In this document: positions 17,768 through 30,989 of the stretch, in pieces | How the letters are laid out: each line of letters begins with the position of its first letter | How positions within the stretch are numbered: position 1 is the first letter of the stretch | Source: Salipiger bermudensis | GTDB lineage: Bacteria > Pseudomonadota > Alphaproteobacteria > Rhodobacterales > Rhodobacteraceae | Direction: 5' to 3' | Assembly (NCBI RefSeq): GCF_019801965.1 | Contig: NZ_JAHVIA010000010.1 | Location: 1 to 64,000, forward strand | DNA: 64,000 nt | Position numbers and translations under genes: made by a program | The notes under the pieces: generated by a model | The model's database searches: none | The model's input: the letters and a program-made list of their open reading frames with translations, nothing else | What the model was told of the DNA's origin: nothing

Positions 17768-18577
17768 TTACAGCGCCGAGAGCACCACCCAGCCGCCCCA
17801 GAGGATCAGCCCCGCACCTGCGATCCGGGCGAAGCGGTCGCCCCATGGCGCCAGCTTCTCGATGGCGACAAAGGCTGCGAGGCCGACGATCCAGTAGAGG
17901 TTCATGATCCCGCCCACGAAGAGCAGCGCCATCAGGAACCAGCAGCAGCCGAGGCAGTAGGCGCCGTGCTCGATCCCCATGTGGAAAGCGCCTGAGGCGC
18001 CGGGCTGCCGGCGCTCGGTGAGGAACCGCACCGGCGCGCGACATTGCGTCAGGCAGGCGGCCTTGAGCGGGGTGAATTGGAAAACCCCCGCCGCGATCAG
18101 CACCATGCCCCCGGCAAGCGTATCGGTCAGGGTCATCATCCCGGCCGAGACCAAGCCGCGGGCCTCGAGCAGCCATTGCGTCGCGGCGGCCGCTGCACTG
18201 AACCCGGCCCACACCGCGAGGTAGCCCGCGACGAAAGCCGCCGAGATCCCCGCCACGGCGTCGGCCTTGCCGGCGTGGCGCAGCAGGGCGGCATTGAGCA
18301 GCACCGTCGGTGCCACGCTCGGCAGCATCATCGCCGCCATCATCACCCACCACATCAGGAAGACGAGTCCGGCAAAGCCGACGCTCCAGACTCCCGGCGT
18401 GCCCATGCCCGGCATGTCCCGCATGCCGCGCATCGCAGTCATTTGCAGGGCTGTCATCCGCATCCCGACACCGAAAACGGTGTAAAGCGCGGCCAGCAGG
18501 AAGAGCAGCGCCAGCAGCGTGACCAGAAGCAGCCGGTCACGCTGCAGCACGCGTTCCATCAGATCCGTGTCCGACAT
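17768..18577 (-). CDS. DUF2182 multi-pass membrane protein
   Basis: The 269-residue Met-rich membrane protein has about seven hydrophobic helices. The first loop is Met-dense (MRMTALQMTAMRGMRDM). Conserved-looking segments include VFLMWWVMMAAMMLPS, CLTQCRAP and EHGAYCLGCCW. The paired Cys and Met residues fit the family's description as a predicted metal-binding membrane protein, and copper is the natural guess. Its gene follows the DUF1326 gene by 19 bases. These two families recur together in proteobacteria, so a joint function in metal handling is likely but unproven. Confidence 0.85.
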   Translation of the reverse strand: MSDTDLMERVLQRDRLLLVTLLALLFLLAALYTVFGVGMRMTALQMTAMRGMRDMPGMGTPGVWSVGFAGLVFLMWWVMMAAMMLPSVAPTVLLNAALLRHAGKADAVAGISAAFVAGYLAVWAGFSAAAAATQWLLEARGLVSAGMMTLTDTLAGGMVLIAAGVFQFTPLKAACLTQCRAPVRFLTERRQPGASGAFHMGIEHGAYCLGCCWFLMALLFVGGIMNLYWIVGLAAFVAIEKLAPWGDRFARIAGAGLILWGGWVVLSAL

Positions 18578-18596
18578 CTTGCGCTCCGCTTCCGGA

Positions 18597-19232
18597 TCAG
18601 GCGGCGAGAACGCCGCTGTTGTTCATGTGGAGCTCGCAGAGATGCGCGTGGGTGCCGATGTTGTCAGAGAGCGGGATCTCGCCCGTGGTCTTCGTGGTGG
18701 CCTTCGCGACCTCGGCCACGTGGTACTCGAAGCCGTGCGGCAGGTTGATCCGCGCCCGATGATCGGCGCCGGTAACCGGGTTGGTGAGCGGCTCGAACAC
18801 CGTCTCGAACACGTCCGGCACCTTCGACGTCCCAGTGCGCGCCTCGAGATCCAGCGCGACCTCGATCGGCTTGTAGAGCGTTTCCAGCTTGTTGGGGCTC
18901 ATCGCCGAGAACACCCACCAGAACGTCGCCATGTCCTCGGTGTCCTCGCCGGTGGCAATCTTCTCGAGCGCTGCGCGTTGTTCCGGGCTGGCGCTGGAGT
19001 CGATGATGGTCTGCATGGTACCGTTGCCTTCGTGCACCGCGCCGGGCCACTTGTAGACCTGCGCGAGCTTGGTGCCCGAGAGGTCGACATCGCCGTAATG
19101 GCCCTTGTCGATGACGATTGCGACCGCTGCCTCGCAGGAGCCCTTGGTGGGCAACGACATGAACTGGCAGGGGCAGCCTGTGTTACAGTTGCAGTTTGCA
19201 AGCTCTGTGCCGTGAATTTCCCAGGGTGTCAT
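18597..19232 (-). CDS. DUF1326-family protein
   Basis: The 211-residue protein begins with the Cys-rich signature NCNCNTGCPCQF near residues 13-24, which defines DUF1326 and looks like a metal or thiol site. There is no signal peptide. A second conserved-looking region near residue 105 includes FWWVFSAMSPNKLETL. The start at 19232 is preferred over one nine codons upstream, because GAGGAC is suitably placed and the Cys motif then lies at the family's usual distance. It is the first gene of a unit with the DUF2182 membrane protein. Confidence 0.87.
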   Translation of the reverse strand: MTPWEIHGTELANCNCNTGCPCQFMSLPTKGSCEAAVAIVIDKGHYGDVDLSGTKLAQVYKWPGAVHEGNGTMQTIIDSSASPEQRAALEKIATGEDTEDMATFWWVFSAMSPNKLETLYKPIEVALDLEARTGTSKVPDVFETVFEPLTNPVTGADHRARINLPHGFEYHVAEVAKATTKTTGEIPLSDNIGTHAHLCELHMNNSGVLAA

Positions 19233-19782
19233 AACACTGTCCTCGTGATACAACCCCAACCGCGCCTCGCAATATACACAAAATGAGACGAAATGTCATG
19301 TCGGTCTGCCGTGCGACCCGACGCGCCCTCGGCCGTCATAGGGTTTCGCGCTTGCATCGGGCTGACCGGTCGGCGCCGTGAGCGGATGCAATGAGGTCTT
19401 GGCGGCAGCTCGTCCGGGGAGGCTTCGATGTCGCGCTGCACGGTGGCAAGGCTGATGACGGACAGGGGCATTCAAGGTGCTCGCCAGTGTCCTCGAACCA
19501 GCGGCCGGCACAGGCGCGCTCCGGGAAAGACAATCCCCGCCAGGAGCGCACGATGCCGCCCTCTCGCAGATGCGCAGCATGTGCTTCGGGGTGGTCGCCC
19601 AGACGATGTCGGAATGGTTAATGCGCTTCAGCAATCGCCGCCGTTTCGAGCCCATCGGGGCTATCCCGCCAGCCAAAGCGGAGGTCAACGTCCACGCGCC
19701 GCTGAAGCTGCACACAGGACCGCGCAACCAACCATAGGCAGGCTCTCGCAAACCTGAGGCGGCTCGGTCAGGCCAGTTCAGG
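19233..19782 (-). pseudogene. Possible frameshifted coding remnant
   Basis: On the minus strand, three consecutive pieces in different frames read like protein. They are a segment with LKRINHSDIVWATTPKHML (near 19575-19635), then one with WRGLSFPERACAGRWFEDT (near 19490-19545), then one with LSVISLATVQRDIEASPDE (near 19410-19470). Together they look like one gene broken by two frameshifts. I cannot name the ancestor, and the whole may be chance in GC-rich DNA. Confidence 0.25.
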
Positions 19783-21156
19783 TCAGAGGACCAAGGCAAT
19801 GTTGCGTTCGGTCACGGCGCTGTACCAACGGCTGCCATAGCTTGAGAGGCGCGCGGCATTCTCCTCTGGGGGGCGTCGTTCGGTGAGCGAGACTCCCAAG
19901 TCGGCATCCGGGGCGCATAGCAGCGCGGCTCCCAGGCTCGTGCCGGTGGCCGTGTTCGAGACAAGCACGGGCCGTCCGGTCCGCACGGTCAGCATATCGA
20001 GATAGAGTTCGTTTCGCGCGAAGGGCCCTTCAACGATGACCGGCCCGCGGGCGCCGATCAGGTCGAGGCAGGTTGCCGTCATCAGCGCGAGGTAGAGCGA
20101 CAGTGCTGCCCCTTTTTCGCCCGGTGTCATCGCTTCATCGCTCCATCCGCCGGCGCAGCCCCCGAACGGTCCGGAAGCGGTCTCTATCGCCGGGTAGAGG
20201 GCCTTCCCCTGGGCGAGGACGCGGTCGATGTCTGCGCGCGTGGGGGCCACCGTCTGAGGCCTCATGCGTTCGTATTCGCGGCCGCCCATGAAGCGCGCGG
20301 ACGGCACGGGATTGCCGAGGGCGTTGACGTTCATCAGCGTGTCGCGCAACGGATCCAAGGCGACCTCGTCGCCCTCAACGCTCATGCAGATCACCCAGGT
20401 CCCGGTCGAGACGACGGAAAACGCCCCTTCCATCCGGTGCAGGTAGGGCAGCAGGGAGGCGTTGCTGTCGTGGATGCCGGAGCGGACCGGGGTGTGCGGG
20501 GCAAGGCCCGTCATCGCGGCAATCTCGGACGTGATCGTCCCGGCCACGTCGTTGGCGGCGGCAAGCGGCGCCATGGTCAGACCGAGCCGTTCCGGCAGGT
20601 CCGAGAACCGGCCTTCGCGCGGCAGCCAGAGGTCGGTGTGGCAGCCCAGCGATGTGGGCTCGGTGGCGAAATGCCCCGTGAGCCTTCCGGACCAGTATTG
20701 CGGGTAGCTGACGACCTGCGCGGTGCGTGCCGTCAGTTCGGGGAAGCTCTGCACCAGCCAATGCAACTGCGCCCCGGCGTTCAGCCCCATGGGGAGCCGC
20801 GGCGCGCCGGTGTCTTCGAAGGGTTGGCGGAGGCTGTCATAGGCCTGTGCGAGGGCGTCCGGACCGTCATGCTCGTAATCGAGCACCGGAGCGGCAAGGC
20901 CGCCACCGGCATCGAGCAGAACGAAACAGGCGCCGTGCGTGGTGACGCTGATCTCGTCTACCCCGTGCTCAGCCTGCATCCGGCGCAGACCGTCGAGGAA
21001 GAAGGCCCAGATCCCGTCGATGTCGAAATGCGGATAGGGCTGGCCGGACAGCACCCGGTTGGGCCGCGTCACCACGGCGATCTCGGTCATGCTGGCGGTA
21101 TCGACCAGTGCCAGCTTGACGTTGGTCTTGCCGATGTCGAGGACGGCGATCTTCAT
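19783..21156 (-). CDS. rhaK: L-rhamnulokinase-type FGGY sugar kinase
   Basis: The 457-residue FGGY-family kinase has the N-terminal phosphate-binding loop DIGKTNVKL (residues 6-14), the [13 protein letters not shown] segment with the catalytic-base Asp near residue 237, and the C-terminal nucleotide-binding TGTSLGAA. It should phosphorylate L-rhamnulose, or a related ketose, to the 1-phosphate. The assignment to rhamnose rests on its place as last gene of rhaRSTPQUK, the same order as in Rhizobium leguminosarum. Its ATG overlaps the rhaU stop by four bases, and the 28-codon upstream extension is in rhaU and rejected. Confidence 0.9.
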   Translation of the reverse strand: MKIAVLDIGKTNVKLALVDTASMTEIAVVTRPNRVLSGQPYPHFDIDGIWAFFLDGLRRMQAEHGVDEISVTTHGACFVLLDAGGGLAAPVLDYEHDGPDALAQAYDSLRQPFEDTGAPRLPMGLNAGAQLHWLVQSFPELTARTAQVVSYPQYWSGRLTGHFATEPTSLGCHTDLWLPREGRFSDLPERLGLTMAPLAAANDVAGTITSEIAAMTGLAPHTPVRSGIHDSNASLLPYLHRMEGAFSVVSTGTWVICMSVEGDEVALDPLRDTLMNVNALGNPVPSARFMGGREYERMRPQTVAPTRADIDRVLAQGKALYPAIETASGPFGGCAGGWSDEAMTPGEKGAALSLYLALMTATCLDLIGARGPVIVEGPFARNELYLDMLTVRTGRPVLVSNTATGTSLGAALLCAPDADLGVSLTERRPPEENAARLSSYGSRWYSAVTERNIALVL

Positions 21157-21470
21157 GGCAGGTGGAACATCGGTCGCAGCGGACGGGCCACCGGTTCGTT
21201 GTTTGGATGGGTCTCCATGATGTCGGCCATGGAGGCCCACCAGCGCTGCATGATCTCGGTTTCCGGGAGCGCGTCCATGCCATGATCGTCACTGCGCCAG
21301 AGCACGCCGAACAGGGTGTGCGTGTCGGGGTCGAGGTGGATCGAGTAATCCGAGACGCCGGCGTCTTTCAGAAGCTGGACGAGTTCGGGCCAGATCTCGT
21401 CGTGGCGTCGCTTGTACTCCTCGGCCTGACCGGGGTGGAGCTGCATGGTGAAGGCGTGTTTCTCCATCAT
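21153..21470 (-). CDS. rhaU: L-rhamnose mutarotase
   Basis: The 105-residue RhaM/RhaU-type protein interconverts alpha and beta anomers of L-rhamnose. The family pattern is complete: [24 protein letters not shown], with the catalytic His22-type residue in [25 protein letters not shown], and the C-terminal WW-(x)-MADIMETHP-(x)-EPV. It overlaps rhaQ upstream and rhaK downstream by four bases each. The first two codons are both ATG, so the start may be 21470 or 21467. Confidence 0.95.
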   Translation of the reverse strand: MMEKHAFTMQLHPGQAEEYKRRHDEIWPELVQLLKDAGVSDYSIHLDPDTHTLFGVLWRSDDHGMDALPETEIMQRWWASMADIMETHPNNEPVARPLRPMFHLP

Positions 21471-22459
21471 GCTCTCCACGCCTTCCAGACGCGGGGCAGG
21501 GCGATCACCCCGATCAGCATCAGGCCGATGAAGATCGACATGACGATGCCCGGCACGTTCAGCAGCCCGAGCCCGAAGGTCACGAGCCCCATGACGAACG
21601 CCGCGATGACGACGCCGGGGATGCTCCCGGCTCCGCCGAGGATCGACACGCCGCCAAGGACGACCATCGTGACGACCTCCAGCTCCCAGCCGGTGCCGAT
21701 GGAGGGGCGGGTCGAGCCGAGCCGCGAGGTCAGGCAGATCGCCGCAACGCCCGACATGAGGCCGGTGAGCAGGAACAGGATGAACTTCACCCGCTCCACC
21801 CGGATGCCGGAGAACTGGGCCGCGGTCACGTTGTTGCCGATGGCATAGACGGTGCGGCCGAAGTTGGTGCGGTGAAGCAGCACGTAATAGGCGACGGCGA
21901 GGGCGGCGAACAGAACGAATTCGAAGGAGATGACCCAGAACACGTAGCCTTGGCCGAAATAGCTGAAATCCGACGGGTAATCGCGGTAGGCACCGTCGCC
22001 CAGCACGATGAAGGAGATGCCGCGGAACAGGCTCATGGTGCCGATGGTTACGACGATGGATGGCAAGCCCATCCGCGTGACGAGCACGCCGTTGAAGGCG
22101 CCGCAGGCGAGGCCGGTGGCCAGCCCGATCAGGACCAGCGTGGGCGTGCCGAAGCCGACCGATGCCGCGGCTCCCATTGCCGTCGAGGCCAGCGCGATGA
22201 TCGACGCCACGCTGAGGTCGATCTCGCCCGAGATGATCAGCAGCGCCATCGCGAAGGCGATCATCGCCTTTTCGGTGAAGTTGAACGTGGCGTCGGAGAG
22301 GTTCCAGGCGTTGAGAAAGTATGGCGATGCCAGCGAGTTTGCGATGAAGATCGCCACGGCGACCACCAGCAGGAGCAGCTCCCACGACGCCAGGAGGCGG
22401 GCGGCAGGACTCTGCAGCCGATCGGGAATGCTGCGCGGGGTGACGCTTGTATCGCTCAT
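21467..22459 (-). CDS. rhaQ: Rhamnose ABC transporter permease, second subunit
   Basis: The 330-residue inner-membrane permease of the ribose/xylose (BPD_transp_2) type has about eight to ten helices. The conserved [15 protein letters not shown] loop lies near residue 85, and a C-terminal [18 protein letters not shown] segment contacts the ATPase. The start at 22459 overlaps the rhaP stop by four bases. The much longer open frame that runs through from rhaP DNA is a frame shadow. With RhaP it forms the heterodimeric channel for L-rhamnose uptake. Confidence 0.92.
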   Translation of the reverse strand: MSDTSVTPRSIPDRLQSPAARLLASWELLLLVVAVAIFIANSLASPYFLNAWNLSDATFNFTEKAMIAFAMALLIISGEIDLSVASIIALASTAMGAAASVGFGTPTLVLIGLATGLACGAFNGVLVTRMGLPSIVVTIGTMSLFRGISFIVLGDGAYRDYPSDFSYFGQGYVFWVISFEFVLFAALAVAYYVLLHRTNFGRTVYAIGNNVTAAQFSGIRVERVKFILFLLTGLMSGVAAICLTSRLGSTRPSIGTGWELEVVTMVVLGGVSILGGAGSIPGVVIAAFVMGLVTFGLGLLNVPGIVMSIFIGLMLIGVIALPRVWKAWRA

Positions 22460-23444
22460 GCGGTGGCTCCTTCGGTCTGCTCCTGAGCTTTTCGCAGGAT
22501 GATGCGGCCCTTGGCGCGGGCGTTGCGGCTGTTGAGCGTGACGGCAACGATGATCGCGGTGCCCGAGATCGCCATTTGCCAGAAGGGCGAGATGTCGATC
22601 ACCGGCAGGGCGTTCTTCACGATGCCGAGAAACAGCGCGCCGAGGATGGTGCCGAGGATCGTGCCCGCCCCTCCGGCAATCGAGATCCCGCCGATCACGC
22701 AGGCGGCGACGACCTCCAGCTCGAACCCTCCGGCGATGTCGACATAGGCCACCGCGTAGCGCGCGACCCAGAGGTAGCCGCAGAGCCCGGCGAGCGCGCC
22801 CGAGAGGGTGAAGGCCCAGAACTGCGTGCGCCCGACGGAAATTCCGGTGTAGACGGCGGCGTGCGGATTGCCTCCGACCGCGTAGAAGGCGCGGCCCAGC
22901 GGCGTGCGGTTGATCATCAGAACCATGGCTGCTGCGGCAAGAATGCCGAACCAGGCCAGCACCGGCAGCCCTGCGATTTGCGCGCGGGGGAAGCCCGTGA
23001 AGGCGGCCGACATCTCGTGCGCGTTCACCCAGGCGCCGTCTGAGATCAGGAAGATGATACCGCGATAGATGGTCATGGTGCCGAGGGTGACGACGATCGA
23101 CGGGATCGACAGCTTCCAGACCAGCAGCCCGTTCACCATGCCCATCACCGCGCCGAGCGTCACGGCGAGCAGCAGGATCACGACCACCGGCACGCCGGGC
23201 AGCGCCGCGTTGAGCATGGCACAGACCATGCCGGTCAGCGCCAGGTTCGCCGCCACCGACAGGTCGATGCAGCGGGTCAGGATCACCACGGTCTGGCCGA
23301 GCGCGAGGATCAGCAACGGCGAGGTGTCGGTGAACACCCGGGCAAGGTTGTCGGGCGCGACGAAGCCGGGAAAGCGGCTGGCGATCAGGGCCAGCAGCAG
23401 GAGGATGGCCCCGCCGAGCAGGGCTTCGCGTGACTTGAGCAGGC

Positions 23445-23448
<4 letters not shown>
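22456..23448 (-). CDS. rhaP: Rhamnose ABC transporter permease, first subunit
   Basis: The 330-residue permease is paralogous to RhaQ, with the family motif [16 protein letters not shown] near residue 60 and [20 protein letters not shown] near 250. About eight to ten membrane segments are present. It overlaps rhaT upstream (stop/start ATGA at 23445-23448) and rhaQ downstream, so synthesis of the importer parts is tightly coupled. Confidence 0.92.
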
Positions 23449-24986
<1,538 letters not shown>

Positions 24987-25019
24987 CGCAGCCTCCGCTG
25001 GGTCTTGCATGGGGGATTG

Positions 25020-25075
25020 CCCCGGCGCAGCCAAGAGCGCCGGGGGCCGGTCCCGGCGCGCAAGCCGCGCCGGGA
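25020..25075 (-). promoter_or_regulatory. Tandem GC hairpins between rhaS and rhaT
   Basis: Two perfect stems lie in the 98-base gap. One is 25051-25060 with 25066-25075 (10 bp, loop of 5), ten bases after the rhaS stop. The other is 25020-25028 with 25037-25045 (9 bp, loop of 8). There is no T-tract. Such hairpins behind a binding-protein gene usually protect its mRNA and attenuate readthrough, giving more RhaS than RhaT/P/Q. Confidence 0.65.
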
Positions 25076-25084
25076 AACACGGCA

Positions 25085-26083
25085 TCAGAAGATGCCCTTG
25101 AACTCGTCGATGTTGCTCTCGTCGTAGACGAAGGGATCGGCCATCGCGCCTTCGGTGTTCTCGTCCAGCGTCAGCGTGCCCATGCGGCCCATCGGGATCT
25201 CCGCACCGGGCTCCGCCTCGGCGGCGTCGGTGGCGAGCTGGTAGGCCAGCATCGTGGCGGAGTAGCCGAGGTCGATCGGGTTCCAGATCGCAAACGACTT
25301 CGACGCGCCGCTCTCGATGGCGCCGGCCATTTCCGAGGGCAGGCCGAGCCCGGTGACATTGACCTCGCCCACCTTGCCGGCATCCTCGACGGCGCGCGCA
25401 GCGGCGACGATGCCAACCGAGGTCGGCGCGATGATGGCGTCGAGATCCGGGTAGGTCTGCATCAGGCCGGTGGCCTCGCGGTAGGACTTGTCGGCGAGAT
25501 CGTCGCCATAGACCGTGCCGACCACCTCGATGCCCTCGTAGTTGCCCAGCACCTTGTTCATCTCCTCGATCCAGATGTTCTGGTTCGTCGAGGTGGTGGT
25601 GGCGGACAGCACCGCGACCTTGCCGCCCTCCGGCAGCTCATCGGCGGCGAGCTTGATGATCATGTTGCCGATCAGCGGGTTGGACGACGGGTTCAGGTGC
25701 AGCTGCCGACCCTCGGGGGCGACGCCGCTATCCCAGGAGATCACCGAGATGCCGCGCTGCATCGCCTTCTTGAGCGCCGGAACGAGCGCGTCTGTGTCAT
25801 TGGCCGACACGGCGATGGCGTCGACCTGCTGCGCGATCAGGGCGTTGATCACCTCGATCTGCCCCTCGGCCGTGGTGTCGGTCGGGCCGGTGTAGATCAC
25901 CTCGACATTGCCGAGCTCGGCGGCGGCCTCCTCCGCCCCCTTTGCGGCAGCCTCGAAGAAGCCGATGCCCAGTGCCTTGACCACCAGCGCGATGCGCACG
26001 GGGTCCTGGGCCTGTGCCACCGATCCGGTCATCAGCGCTGCGGCCATCGCGGCGCCGCCAAACAATCTGCGTGTCAGTTTCAT
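25085..26083 (-). CDS. rhaS: Rhamnose ABC transporter periplasmic binding protein
   Basis: The 332-residue periplasmic-binding protein of the ribose/autoinducer type has a signal peptide at about 1-25, cut after AQAQ. The RR in LTRRLFGG could also suit Tat. The two-lobed Peripla_BP_4 pattern is visible, with sugar-contact segments such as DTDALVPAL and ISWDSGVAPEGRQLH. It is the first transporter gene, 27 bases after rhaR, and is separated from rhaT by two strong hairpins. It corresponds to RhaS of the R. leguminosarum locus, not to the AraC regulator of the same name in E. coli. Confidence 0.92.
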   Translation of the reverse strand: MKLTRRLFGGAAMAAALMTGSVAQAQDPVRIALVVKALGIGFFEAAAKGAEEAAAELGNVEVIYTGPTDTTAEGQIEVINALIAQQVDAIAVSANDTDALVPALKKAMQRGISVISWDSGVAPEGRQLHLNPSSNPLIGNMIIKLAADELPEGGKVAVLSATTTSTNQNIWIEEMNKVLGNYEGIEVVGTVYGDDLADKSYREATGLMQTYPDLDAIIAPTSVGIVAAARAVEDAGKVGEVNVTGLGLPSEMAGAIESGASKSFAIWNPIDLGYSATMLAYQLATDAAEAEPGAEIPMGRMGTLTLDENTEGAMADPFVYDESNIDEFKGIF

Positions 26084-26110
26084 GGTCTTTCCTCCCTAAG
26101 TGTGAGCGCC

Positions 26111-26911
26111 CTAGCCGGCGTTCGCTTCACGCGCGGCGCTTCCCTGCGCCACGATGACCCGGATGTCGGCTGCCTCGAGCATCGAGGCAGCGCGGTCCGG
26201 TATGCCTTCATCGGTGATGACGATATCGATCCTTTCGAGCGGGCAGAGCACGAGGCTCGACCGGTTCTCGAATTTCGAGCTGTCCACCAGCACCACCAGC
26301 TCATCCGTCTGACCGATCAGCTTCTCCTCCGCCTGGATCAGTAGCGGATCGCTCTCCATCAGCCCGATCGGGCCGAGCCCATGCGCCCCCATGAACATGC
26401 GCCGGGCATAGAAATGCCGCGTCATGTCATGATCGAACGGCGACAGGATGATGTTCTGCTCGCGATAGATCGCGCCGCCCGGCACCATCACCGTGTTCTT
26501 GCTGTGGCGCAGCAGGTGTTCCGCGATGGGAAAGCTGTTGGTCAGGACCTGCACTCGACGGTTCGCCAGCGGGTGTACCATCTGGAATGTGGTGGTGCCG
26601 CCGTTGATGATGATCGGCTCGCCGTCGGCGCAGAGCGCCACTGCCTCGCGGGCAATCGCCGCCTTGGCCTCGGCGTTGATCGTCTGGTTCACGGAGAACG
26701 GTCGCCCCGCCAGGCCGGGCAGGGCGGGGGGCGTCAGGGCTTCGGCCCCGCCACGCACGCGACGCAGCCGCTTCTGCCCGTCAAGGGTCGCGATGTCGCG
26801 GCGAATGGTTGCCTCGGATGTCTCCGTCAGCACGACCAGCTCCGCCACCGTCACGATGGGGCGTTCCTGAACCGCGGATAGAATGATCCTGTGGCGTTCC
26901 GTTTCGTGCAT
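26111..26911 (-). CDS. rhaR: DeoR-family regulator of the rhamnose locus
   Basis: The 266-residue repressor has an N-terminal DeoR-type helix-turn-helix (about residues 5-60, VTVAELVVLTETSEATIRRD and the RRVRGGAE segment). A sugar-phosphate-binding DeoRC domain follows, with NGGTTTFQM near residue 100 and ADIRVIVA near the end. GGGAGG fixes the start at 26911; the earlier ATG 17 codons upstream lies in the operator region. It is divergent from rhaDI and first in rhaRSTPQUK, so it probably controls both units and itself. Confidence 0.92.
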   Translation of the reverse strand: MHETERHRIILSAVQERPIVTVAELVVLTETSEATIRRDIATLDGQKRLRRVRGGAEALTPPALPGLAGRPFSVNQTINAEAKAAIAREAVALCADGEPIIINGGTTTFQMVHPLANRRVQVLTNSFPIAEHLLRHSKNTVMVPGGAIYREQNIILSPFDHDMTRHFYARRMFMGAHGLGPIGLMESDPLLIQAEEKLIGQTDELVVLVDSSKFENRSSLVLCPLERIDIVITDEGIPDRAASMLEAADIRVIVAQGSAAREANAG

Positions 26912-26956
26912 TTCGTCCTCCCTGAGCTCAAGAATGCCTGATCCACCGTTTAGGTC

Positions 26957-26984
26957 AATCATTTTCTTTCATTTTCGATCATAA
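26957..26984. promoter_or_regulatory. Candidate RhaR operator
   Basis: Two direct repeats TCATTTTC start at 26959 and 26969, one helical turn apart, and are followed by GATCAT. The T-rich direct-repeat form resembles DeoR/GlpR-type operators. It sits in the 186-bp gap between the divergent rhaR and rhaD starts. Confidence 0.5.
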
Positions 26985-27097
26985 GGCAATTATTGGTGAT
27001 TGCTTTTGATCGGTTTTGCTTGACTTGCATGATGTATCCGCTCAGGCTGAGCGCCAGAGAAGAGGCCGCACCTTGCGGCGTTCTAGGGAGGATGACC

Positions 27098-29197
<2,100 letters not shown>

Positions 29198-29273
29198 CGC
29201 TTCGGTGGATCCAGGACCCACCCGGCCCGTCGTGGGTCAGGGTGGGTCGGCGAGCCACTTTGGGAGGATATCA

Positions 29274-30512
29274 ATGACGTATGAACTGGCCCGCGAGGCC
29301 TTTGCCGAATGGGGTGTCGACACCGAAGCCGCGCTGCGCACCCTCTCGACCATCCCGATTTCCATGCATTGCTGGCAAGGCGACGATGTGCGCGGCTTCG
29401 AGGCGGCCACGGGCACCTCCGGCGGCGGCATTCAGGCGACGGGCAACCACCCCGGCCGCGCCCGCACCCCGGAAGAGCTGCGCGCCGATCTCGAGTTCGC
29501 CTATGGGCTGATCCCGGGCAGGCATCGGCTGAACCTGCACGCCTTCTATCTCGATACCGAAGAGACGCCGGATCGCGACGAGATCGAGTATCGGCACTTC
29601 CTGCCCTGGGTCGATTGGGCGGCGGAGCAAGGGGTGAAGCTCGACTTCAATCCGACCTTCTTTGCCCACGCCAAGGCGGACGACAACCTCACGCTGTCGC
29701 ATCCCGATCAGGGGATCCGCGACTTCTGGATCGAGCACGGCAGGCGCTGCCGCGAGATTGCGGCGCAGATGGGGGCCGCGCAGGGCAGCGAGGTGGTGAA
29801 CAACATCTGGGTCCCGGACGGCTCCAAGGACAACCCGGTCGACCGCATGGGCGCGCGCCGGCGGCTGGAGGCATCGCTCGATGCGATGCTTGCGCCGGAA
29901 CACGACAGGGCGCATCTGCTGGACGCGGTGGAATGCAAGCTCTTCGGGATCGGGGTCGAGGCCATGACCGTGGGCAGCCACGAGTTCTACATGGGCTACG
30001 CGATCCGCAATCAGACCGCGCTCTGCCTCGACATGGGGCATTTCCACCCCACGGAGAACGTGGCCGACAAGCTCACCGCCGTGGCGCTTTCGGTGCAGGA
30101 TATCCTTCTGCACGTGTCGCGCCCGATGCGTTGGGACAGCGACCACGTCATCCTGCTCGACGACAGCATCCGGGCCATGGCGCAGGAGATCGTCTTTGCC
30201 GATCTGCTGGCGCGGACGCGGATCGGCCTCGACTTCTTCGATGCCACGATCAGCCGGACAGCCGCCTGGGTGATTGGCGTGCGCAACATGCAAAAGGCGC
30301 TTCTCGAGGCCTTGCTGATGCCGATCGAGCGGTTGCGGGCCGCCGAAACGGGGCTCGACTTCACGGCGCGGCTCATGCTCACCGAGGAGTTCAAGAGCCT
30401 GCCCCACGGAGCCGTCTGGTCCGAGTTCTGCGCCCGCACCGAGCGGCCCACCGGGACGCAATTGATCGACGCCCTGGACGCGTACCAGCGCAGCGTGGCC
30501 GAACGGACCTGA
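29274..30512 (+). CDS. rhaI: L-rhamnose isomerase (RhaI type)
   Basis: The 412-residue TIM-barrel sugar isomerase converts L-rhamnose to L-rhamnulose. Family-like segments are SMHCWQGDDVRGFE near residue 25, LDFNPTFFAHAKADDN near 125, the metal-binding AVECKLFGIGVE near 220, and CLDMGHFHPTENVADK near 250. It is the shorter, rhizobial-type enzyme. ATG 29274 has GGGAGG eight bases upstream. It follows rhaD by 76 bases and ends at a strong hairpin. Confidence 0.94.
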   Translation: MTYELAREAFAEWGVDTEAALRTLSTIPISMHCWQGDDVRGFEAATGTSGGGIQATGNHPGRARTPEELRADLEFAYGLIPGRHRLNLHAFYLDTEETPDRDEIEYRHFLPWVDWAAEQGVKLDFNPTFFAHAKADDNLTLSHPDQGIRDFWIEHGRRCREIAAQMGAAQGSEVVNNIWVPDGSKDNPVDRMGARRRLEASLDAMLAPEHDRAHLLDAVECKLFGIGVEAMTVGSHEFYMGYAIRNQTALCLDMGHFHPTENVADKLTAVALSVQDILLHVSRPMRWDSDHVILLDDSIRAMAQEIVFADLLARTRIGLDFFDATISRTAAWVIGVRNMQKALLEALLMPIERLRAAETGLDFTARLMLTEEFKSLPHGAVWSEFCARTERPTGTQLIDALDAYQRSVAERT

Positions 30513-30533
30513 GCCCCCGGCTCGCACGGCAAG

Positions 30534-30567
30534 GAGAGCAGCGAGCCGGTCGGCCCGCTGCTCTCTT
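30534..30567 (+). terminator. Terminator of rhaDI
   Basis: GAGAGCAGCG at 30534-30543 pairs perfectly with CGCTGCTCTC at 30556-30565. The inner loop itself pairs as GCCG-GT-CGGC, giving a nearly continuous 14-bp stem followed by TTAT. It lies 21 bases after the rhaI stop. Confidence 0.8.
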
Positions 30568-30712
30568 ATCCGGGATCCCACGCCGCTCTGGTCATCCCCC
30601 CAGTCCGCGCGGCTGTTCGGCAAATCCCCGGGCAGAGTAGCTTTTTCATGCGGAAAAGAGGGGCTGCCCTCTGCTCCGCGCAATTTGCAAGTCCGGTGAG
30701 TCTCTGCCTTCC

Positions 30713-30972
30713 GGCTCACTCCGCGACGACGAGGATGCACGATCTGCCAGATTATTGACGCGAGGAGCTGCCAGGCAAACGCCGGGCCGGGTCCCTGGAA
30801 CGAAGACCTGAAAGGGATGAGTGCTCCAGACATGCAACCATTTCGGTGGGCGGGAAGCGTATATCCGGCATGATACCAAGTGCAGTGCGATCATCGCCCG
30901 ATCAGGGGGCGCTGCCCCCTCTGCGGCAGAGCCGCATTCACCCCCGAGGTATTTTGGAACCAGAGAAGACAC
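30713..30972. repeat. Dispersed intergenic repeat, copy B
   Basis: This is the partner of 7600-7857. It shares GAGCTGCCA (30765), the TTCGGTGGGCGGGAAGCG block (30841) and the GC-rich end GGGGGCGCTGCCCCC...CGAGGTATTTTGGAACCAGAGAAGACACGGGG. The short end element covers 30905-30972. Similarity fades gradually towards the left end. Confidence 0.7.
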
Positions 30973-30989
30973 GGGGAGAGCGCCCCTGG

